Source: CAVRGQ01 sp963720785
Lineage (GTDB): Bacteria > Actinomycetota > Acidimicrobiia > IMCC26256 > DASPTH01
Reading direction: 5' to 3'
Assembly: GCA_963720785.1 (NCBI GenBank)
Contig: CAVRGQ010000008.1
Coordinates: 186,001 to 250,000 of the forward strand
DNA: 64,000 nucleotides
Made by a program: the position numbers and the translations under genes
Part shown: in pieces, positions 58,674 through 64,000 of the stretch
Position numbering within the stretch: the first letter of the stretch is position 1
Layout of the letters: each line of letters opens with the position of its first letter
The notes under the pieces: model-generated
What the model saw: the letters and a program-made list of their open reading frames with translations, nothing else
The model's database searches: none
What the model was told of the DNA's origin: nothing

Positions 58674-59561
58674 TTACTCCCACCGTTGCGCTTGCGCGTT
58701 CCACTGCTGACCCGAGGCGGCACCGGTGACGGGCGGGCCGGCGAACTTGATGAAGTCGGCGACGAGGTCAGCGAACTGCTCGGGTGTCCGGTCCTCGAGC
58801 CCCTGCTTCTTGCGCCACGCGGCCCATTTGGCCTGACCGATCTCTCCGTAGCCGGCAAGGCGGTCCTCGAGCGGGACGAGTTCCGTGGCTCGGTGCGCGG
58901 CGACCGAGGTGATCGAGCCGACGAGCGCGTCGCCGTCCATGTTGTGGGCCGCGGCAAGGCCGACGACGTCCACGAAGTCCCGCCAGCGCGTATTGACTGT
59001 GCCGCGGTGATCGGCCGTCACGATCTTTTCGGCGTGAACGAGCTCCAGCGGATAGCCGCGGACGTCGATGGTGCCGCCGAGGATGCGTGGCAGGGCGATG
59101 TCGTTGGGCTCGGGAATCATCGGGTCGCCGACGCTGACGTCAACCTTGAAGGTGAGGTTGGCGGTGTCGAGGTGCGCCGGCATTGAGACTCGGACGCCGT
59201 TGTACTCGTCTTCCTCGCGGCTGACGACAGCCGTCGCCTCATCGACGTCGAACTCCACACCGTCGTCGATGCGGATGGAGGCGATGGCTCTGATGTGCTC
59301 GAGGACGACCTCTGCCTCGTTGCTGAGGGCTTCCGCTTGCAGGTCGACGTCCTTCGTGGGGCGGCGAAGATCAAACACGGCGAGGAGGACTCCGCCCTTG
59401 AGGACGAAGCTGGCCCGTTCGTCTGAGCGGCTCAGCCGATCGAGGAAGGCCTCGAGGACGTAGAGCTGCATGAGCTCCTGTGTCGGGCGGCCGGTGGTAC
59501 GCGCTTCGTTTTGCAACGCGAGGTAGGCGCGCCTTGCCGGTGTGTCGTTCGGGCCGGTCAC
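58674..59561 (-). CDS. abiEii: AbiEii-type nucleotidyltransferase toxin
   Basis: A 295-residue protein of the AbiEii/AbiGii nucleotidyltransferase family, the toxin of type IV-like AbiE systems, which halts growth by modifying RNA (tRNA in studied cases) and blocks phage spread. The active-site segment FVLKGGVLLAVFDLRRPTKDVDLQ has the KGG plus D-x-D arrangement of the fold; ELVHAEKIVTADHRGTVNTRWRDFVD is the second conserved region. GTG 59561 overlaps the antitoxin stop (GTGA), so it is translated with the antitoxin, as expected for a toxin-antitoxin operon. Confidence 0.88.
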   Translation of the reverse strand: MTGPNDTPARRAYLALQNEARTTGRPTQELMQLYVLEAFLDRLSRSDERASFVLKGGVLLAVFDLRRPTKDVDLQAEALSNEAEVVLEHIRAIASIRIDDGVEFDVDEATAVVSREEDEYNGVRVSMPAHLDTANLTFKVDVSVGDPMIPEPNDIALPRILGGTIDVRGYPLELVHAEKIVTADHRGTVNTRWRDFVDVVGLAAAHNMDGDALVGSITSVAAHRATELVPLEDRLAGYGEIGQAKWAAWRKKQGLEDRTPEQFADLVADFIKFAGPPVTGAASGQQWNAQAQRWE

Positions 59562-60157
59562 AGGAGCACAGCGAGGGCGCGGCGGAGTGGGGCCTCCGCG
59601 TTCTCGATCTTGGCGGCCATCTCGATGAGTTCTGCCGGGCTACGGCCCGGACGCTCGAGCCACCTGCGAAGCGCTTCCCAAGCCTGATCCTCGCCCTGGT
59701 CATGGCGAAGACGGACGACGTCGATCAGCGACCGCTCGGGCGAGTAGATCCCGAGCGGGCGTCGGGCGCCGACATCGATCGTCTCGCGACCCAGGTCGAA
59801 CGTCGCGGCGGCGAACTGGTGGAACCTGTGAGGGGCCTTGAGTCGCGGCTGGCGGGCCTTGCGCGGCAGGGCGATATCGATCTTCGCAGGAATCGCGTCG
59901 ATCAAGTCGTGGTAGGCGAGGGCCGTCTCCAGGCAGAGAGTCGCACGCGGGGCCCGCTCGGCGATCTCGATGCGGTCGAGGTCAGCCAGCGGGGCATCGG
60001 CCCGCCGGTAGAGGCCGCCGCCGAGGGCAAGCAGCTCGCCGCGGTCCCGGAGGCGGTAGATGATCTTGTGGTCCAGGCCGAGCTCTGTAGCCTCGCGGAT
60101 GAAGAAGGTGTCGCCGAGTTTGCTGAGCTCGGCGCTCGAACCGGACTCATCCTCCAT
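59558..60157 (-). CDS. abiEi: AbiEi-type antitoxin and autorepressor
   Basis: A 199-residue protein: an N-terminal winged helix (ELSKLGDTFFIREATELGLD, then KIIYRLRDRGELLALGGGLYRR) and a C-terminal AbiEi domain (IYSPERSLIDVVRLRHDQGEDQAWEAL). AbiEi neutralises AbiEii and represses the operon by binding inverted repeats. ATG 60155-60157 is 7 bases from a -10 TACAGT (60164-60169 on this strand), and a 17-bp inverted repeat spans that promoter, fitting autoregulation. Surrounding DNA is slightly more AT-rich, which suggests acquisition. Confidence 0.88.
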   Translation of the reverse strand: MEDESGSSAELSKLGDTFFIREATELGLDHKIIYRLRDRGELLALGGGLYRRADAPLADLDRIEIAERAPRATLCLETALAYHDLIDAIPAKIDIALPRKARQPRLKAPHRFHQFAAATFDLGRETIDVGARRPLGIYSPERSLIDVVRLRHDQGEDQAWEALRRWLERPGRSPAELIEMAAKIENAEAPLRRALAVLL

Positions 60158-60202
60158 GGAAAAACTGTAGTCACATCCCTATGAGGTGACTACACTTTTT
60201 CC
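60158..60202. promoter_or_regulatory. AbiE operator: long inverted repeat over the promoter
   Basis: Arms 60158-60174 and 60186-60202 (GGAAAAACTGTAGTCAC and its mate) match in 16 of 17 positions around an 11-base spacer. The -10 hexamer TACAGT lies inside the proximal arm and the abiEi ATG directly abuts it. This is the placement expected for AbiEi binding and operon autorepression. Confidence 0.75.
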
Positions 60203-60265
60203 CTGGTCAAATAGGCTTCAACCCTGATATACGCTGCCATAACGTTGCAGTCCCGGAACGGCGAC

Positions 60266-60305
60266 CGGCCCCCGCCAACCCGTTTGCGCAGGTCAGCGGG
60301 GGCCG
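60266..60305 (-). terminator. Hairpin after nrdJ
   Basis: CGGCCCCCGC (60266-60275) and GCGGGGGCCG (60296-60305) form a perfect 10-bp GC stem around 20 bases, about 70 bases beyond the nrdJ stop on the minus strand and ahead of the AbiE promoter. I see no other gene or RNA in 60203-60374. Confidence 0.5.
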
Positions 60306-60374
60306 AAGGCCACTACTGGGGTCGGTCAGTCTCGGCGATTACCGCGTTGCATCTACTGCGAACATCGCCGGAAA

Positions 60375-63190
60375 TCACGAGCAGCCGCTGGTGGCGCCGC
60401 AGCTCGGGCAGGCGTGGCAGGAGCCGGCCCGCTGCATGATGTCGCCGCACACGTGGCAGAGCACCGTCTCCTGCTCACGCACGACCGGAGCCTTTGGGGC
60501 GGCAGGCGGGGCGATCGCCGCGGACGGCGCACGGTCCTCGAGCGGCAGCTCGGCGAAGCCGGGCTCCGACGGCGTGGTCGCCTCCTCGACGCCCGGCAGC
60601 GTGGGCTGGGTGCGCTCCGCCACCGTGAGGATGCCGAGGTCACGACGGTTCTCGAACGGCAGGTACTCGACCGCCAGCCTGCGGAAGATGTAGTCGACGA
60701 GGCTCGTGGCGATGCGCAGGTCGGGGTCGTCGGTCATGCCCGCGGGCTCGAAGCGCATGTTGGTGAACTTCTCGACGAACGCCTCGAGCGGCACGCCGTA
60801 CTGCAGGCCGTGGCTCACCGAGATGGCGAAGGCGTCCATGATGCCGGCGAGCGTGGAGCCCTGCTTCGCGACCTTGAGGAACACCTCACCCGGACGCCCG
60901 TCCTCGTACTCGCCGACGGTCGCGTACCCGTGGCAGTCGGCGACGCGGAACGAGAACGTCTTCGAGTTGCGCGTGCGCGGCAGCTTCTGGCGCACCGGCT
61001 CCTGCACGATGACGTGCTCGACGATCCGCTCGACGATCGTGGCCGGGCCACCCGCGGCGGCCTCGTTGGCGAGCTGCTCGGGCGAACCGGTCTCGCCACC
61101 CTTCTTCTGCGTGGAGAGCGGCTGGCCGACCTTGCAGTTGTCGCGGTAGAGGGCGACCGCCTTGATGCCGAGCTCGCCACGCCTCGATGTGCAGGTCCTC
61201 GACGTCTTCGACCGAGGCCTCCTCGGGCATGTTGACCGTCTTCGAGATCGCACCCGAGATGAACGGCTGTACCGCGCCCATCATCTTCACGTGACCCATG
61301 TAGTGGATCGTGTTGTCGCCCATCGAGCAGGCGAACACGGCGAGGTGCTCGTGCTTGAAGTGCGGGCGCGCCGATGATCGTCTTGTGCTCGTCGATGTGG
61401 GCGACGATGGCCTCGGCCTGGTCGTCGGAGTAGCCGAGCTGCGCGAGCGCACGCGGGATCGTCTGGTTGACGATGAGCATCGTGCCGCCACCGACGAGCT
61501 TCTTCGCCTTGGTGAGCGCGAGGTCGGGCTCGATGCCGGTGGTGTCGCAGTCCATCATCAGGCCGATGGTGCCGGTGGGCGCGAGCACGGTGGCCTGCGC
61601 GTTGCGCACGCCGAACGTCTCGCCGAGCTCGACCGCTTCGTCCCACGCCTGCTGCGCGGCGCCGAGCAGCTCCGGCGGCACGAGGTCCTCGTCGATCTTG
61701 GCGGCCTCGGCGCGGTGCATGCGCAGCACGTTGTTCATCGCGTCGGCGTTGTCGGCGTAGCCGGCGAACGGACCCATGCGGCCGGCGGTGCGGGCGGTCG
61801 TGGCGTACGCGTGACCCGTCATCAGCGCGGTGATCGCCGCGGCCCACGCCCGGCCGGCGTCGGAGTCGTAGGGCATGCCCTGCGCCATGAGCAGCGCGCC
61901 GAGGTTGGCGTAGCCGAGACCGAGCTGACGGAACTTGCGGCTGTTCTCGCCGATCTTCTCCGTGGGGTAGTCGGCGTTGCCGACGAGGATCTCCTGCGCG
62001 GTGAACATCACCTCGACGGTGTGCTTGTACGCCTCGACGTCGAAGGTGCCGTCGTCGTTCGAGGTACTTCAGCAGGTTGATGCTCGCGAGGTTGCACGCC
62101 GAGTTGTCGATGTGCATGTACTCCGAGCACGGGTTACTGCCGTTGATGCGAGCCGGTGTTGGGCGCGGTGTGCCAGCGGTTGATCGTGGTGTCGAACTGC
62201 ATGCCCGGGTCGGCGCACTCCCACGTGGCCTGCGAGATCTGGCGCATGAGGTCGCGCGCCTTCACGGTGCGGACGTCTCGCCGGTGGTGACGGCCTTGAG
62301 GTGCCAGTCGGCGTCGTCGACCACCGCCTGCATGAACTCGTCGGTGACCCGCACCGAGTTGTTCGCGTTCTGGTACTGGATCGAGTGGCTGTCCTTGCCG
62401 TCGAGGTCCATGTCGAAGCCGGCGTCGCGCAGCGCACGCGCCTTGCGCTCCTCGATCGGCCTTGCACCAGATGAACTCTTCGACGTCGGGGTGATCGGCG
62501 TTGAGGATGACCATCTTCGCGGCGCGGCGGGTCTTGCCGCCGCTCTTGATCGTGCCGGCGGACGCGTCGGCGCCGCGCATGAAGCTCACCGGGACCGCTC
62601 GCGGTGCCGCCGCCCTTGAGGTGCTCGTACGACGAGCGGATGTTGGAGAGGTTGATGCCGGAGCCGGAGCCGCCCTTGAAGATGGTCCCCTCTTCGCGGT
62701 ACCAGTTGAGGATGCCGTCCATCGTGTCCTCGACCGCGAGGATGAAGCAGGCCGAGCCCTGCTGCGGCACGCCCTTCACGCCGATGTTGAACCAGACCGG
62801 CGAGTTGAAGGCGGCGCGCTGGGTGAGGAGGATGTACTTGAGCTCGTTGCGGAACGCCGCGCCCTCGTGCTCGTCGACGAAGTAGCCGTCGCGCACGCCC
62901 CACGCGGTGATCGTGTCGGCGACGCGGTCGATGACCTGGCGCAGCGACGACTCACGCTCGGCGGTGCCGAGGGTGCCGCGGAAGTACTTCTGGGCGACGA
63001 TGTTGGTGGCGTTCTGCGACCACGTGGTGGGGAACTCGACGTCGGGCTGGAGGAAGGCGTCGGTGCCGTCCTTGTAGTTCTTGATGCGGGCGTCGCGCCT
63101 CTCCCACTCGACCATGTCGTAGGGGTGCGACCCCGGCCGGGTGAAGTAGCGGCGGATCCCGATCCCGATCTGCTCCGGCGCGATTGCCAT
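60375..63190 (-). CDS. nrdJ: Vitamin B12-dependent ribonucleotide reductase NrdJ (multiple frameshifts)
   Basis: Class II reductase making deoxyribonucleotides with adenosylcobalamin. It starts MAIAPEQIGIGIRRYFTRPG at ATG 63188-63190 and reads QQGSACFILAVEDTMDGILN and TIFKGGSGSGINLSNIRSSY (specificity loop), then needs about seven frame changes (about 62590, 62465, 62270, 62150, 62060, 61375, 61185) to pass through SNPCSEYMHIDNSACNLASI, TVLAPTGTIGLMMDCDTTG and VFLKVAKQGSTLAGIMDAFA to the zinc-finger end LCHVCGDIMQRAGSCHACPS. Repaired length about 938 residues. As it is likely the cell's reductase, the breaks are probably sequencing indels. It is preceded by NrdR boxes and the nrdR gene. Confidence 0.9.
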
Positions 63191-63257
63191 GTGGCGTCTC
63201 CCTCTCGACTCTGGTTCGACTCTTGACTCGGCTCTTGGCCCTGCCGCGGGCGCACGA

Positions 63258-63308
63258 AACCACAACATGTTGTGGTTGGCGCTCCCCGCTGCCCACTAGT
63301 GGTGGGGA
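63258..63308. promoter_or_regulatory. Tandem NrdR-box-like palindromes upstream of nrdJ
   Basis: AACCACAACATGTTGTGGTT (63258-63277) is a perfect 20-bp palindrome fitting the NrdR box pattern (C-A-C-n-A-n-A-T-n-T-n-G-T-G). A second, weaker element CCACTAGTGG (63293-63302) follows, with centres 30 bases apart, close to three helical turns, as expected for paired NrdR boxes. Both lie between nrdR and nrdJ, 68-118 bases before the nrdJ start. Confidence 0.75.
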
Positions 63309-63323
63309 AGGACAACCATAGAA

Positions 63324-63908
63324 CTACACCGCTGTGATTGCAAGGCTTTCCTCGATCAGCGTCGGATCAATTGCTCCGACGCTCTCGGATACCCGCTGCG
63401 ACCAGGGCCGGAGCCCTGCCGACGTCTCCTGGCTCGCGGCTACGGCGGCGCTTGGGTTCGGTCTCTTCTGGAGCTCGGCGACCTCGCGCTCGAAGTCGCC
63501 GAGGTCGTCGAAGCCCTTGTAGACCGACGCGAACCGCAGCGTAGGACACGGGTCGAGCACCCGCAGCCGCTCGAGCACCGCCCGGCCGATCCGCTCCGCT
63601 CGTGACCTCGTGGCCCCTCGCCCGAGCGCCTCCTCGACCTCGGCCACCAGCTCGTCGACCGCGGCCGGCTCGATCGCACTCCCGGCGACCGCCCGCTCGA
63701 TCCCCGCGCGGACCTTCTCCGCGTCGAACGGCTCGCGCTCGCCGGAGCGCTTCACCACCATGAACGGAAGCTCGTCGACGCGCTCGTAGGTGGTGAACCG
63801 CCGCCCGCACACGAGGCACTCCCGGCGCCGCCGCACCGCTGCGCCCTCGTCGGCCGGGCGCGAGTCGACGACCTTGTCGTCGTCGGCCTCGCAGAACGGG
63901 CAGCGCAT
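63324..63908 (-). CDS. nrdR: Transcriptional repressor NrdR
   Basis: A 194-residue NrdR. A zinc ribbon formed by Cys3, Cys6, Cys31 and Cys34 (RCPFC and CLVCG) is followed by the ATP-cone domain, from PFMVVKRSGEREPFDAEKVRAGI to RLRVLDPCPTLRFASVYKGF. It senses dATP/ATP and represses ribonucleotide reductase genes by binding paired NrdR boxes. The C terminus extends about 45 residues past the usual end, with an Ala/Ser/Pro tail. ATG 63906-63908 lies 7 bases from TACCGT (63915-63920, minus strand). It sits directly upstream of nrdJ, its expected target, with boxes between them. Confidence 0.95.
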   Translation of the reverse strand: MRCPFCEADDDKVVDSRPADEGAAVRRRRECLVCGRRFTTYERVDELPFMVVKRSGEREPFDAEKVRAGIERAVAGSAIEPAAVDELVAEVEEALGRGATRSRAERIGRAVLERLRVLDPCPTLRFASVYKGFDDLGDFEREVAELQKRPNPSAAVAASQETSAGLRPWSQRVSESVGAIDPTLIEESLAITAV

Positions 63909-64000
63909 CGCGCCACGGTATCCCACGCCCCCGGATGACGCCGCTCGGGACTGGGTCCGTTCCGATGAGGGAAGTGCAGCCACCGACTCCCCCCGGCGCA

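Noticed and set aside
60203..60374. tRNA or small RNA in the gap after nrdJ
   Set aside because: The GC stem 60266-60305 is a simple hairpin; no cloverleaf, anticodon arm or T-loop sequence can be built.
63909..64000. lexA or other gene start beside nrdR at the right edge
   Set aside because: Only 92 bases remain; no convincing start, SOS box or coding bias can be judged.

Overview
The window is very GC-rich and tightly packed, with genes on both strands, many 4-base start/stop overlaps and many GTG starts. Gene content (class II HelD-type RNA polymerase helicase, B12-dependent NrdJ with NrdR, ECF sigma/zinc-finger pairs, cytochromes P450, a Baeyer-Villiger-type monooxygenase, many VOC and SDR proteins) and the abundance of -10 hexamers placed 7-9 bases before start codons (leaderless mRNAs) point to an actinobacterium. 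The class Acidimicrobiia is my best guess by inference. I see no rRNA, tRNA, CRISPR or insertion sequence, and no gene-free stretch above 300 bases.

Layout. 0-6.5 kb: edge of a membrane protein, ArfB, then a five-gene peptide-type ABC importer. 6.5-9 kb: GDP-fucose synthase facing an alpha-1,2-fucosyltransferase, and a MOSC protein. 9-12.6 kb: a PilZ-tailed processive glycosyltransferase, ChrA and a small PilZ protein; both PilZ genes carry the same unusual motility-sigma-like promoter directly abutting the start codon. 12.5-24 kb: Lon, an SDR, glutathione peroxidase, fumarase, a second SDR, a CocE-type hydrolase, a DUF885 peptidase, and a TauD-type dioxygenase divergent from a TetR regulator. 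24.7-38.5 kb: PepF coupled to a HelD/HelR-like helicase, phosphatase, alcohol dehydrogenase, PIG-L deacetylase, YqgE, a Coq4-motif protein, MFS exporter, YbhN-type membrane protein and patatin. 38.5-46.2 kb: P450, malonyl-CoA decarboxylase, second P450, MoaD-like/BNR pair, two VOC proteins, sterol-desaturase-like hydroxylase, secreted protein. 46.3-58.4 kb: ECF sigma and zinc-finger partner, ArsR/SulP pair, FAD monooxygenase with cupin, crotonase, winged-helix protein, kinase, methyltransferase, a badly frameshifted secreted protein, SpoIIAA-like and VOC proteins. 58.5-60.2 kb: AbiE toxin-antitoxin pair. 60.3-63.9 kb: nrdJ and nrdR with NrdR-box-like palindromes between them.

At least a dozen recognisable genes, including the presumably essential nrdJ, are broken by single-base shifts, often in short G or C runs. 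I read most of these as sequencing or assembly indels rather than real pseudogenes, and annotate such genes across the break. The clearest regulatory logic is in the NrdR-nrdJ, AbiE, ArsR-SulP, ECF and PilZ loci.
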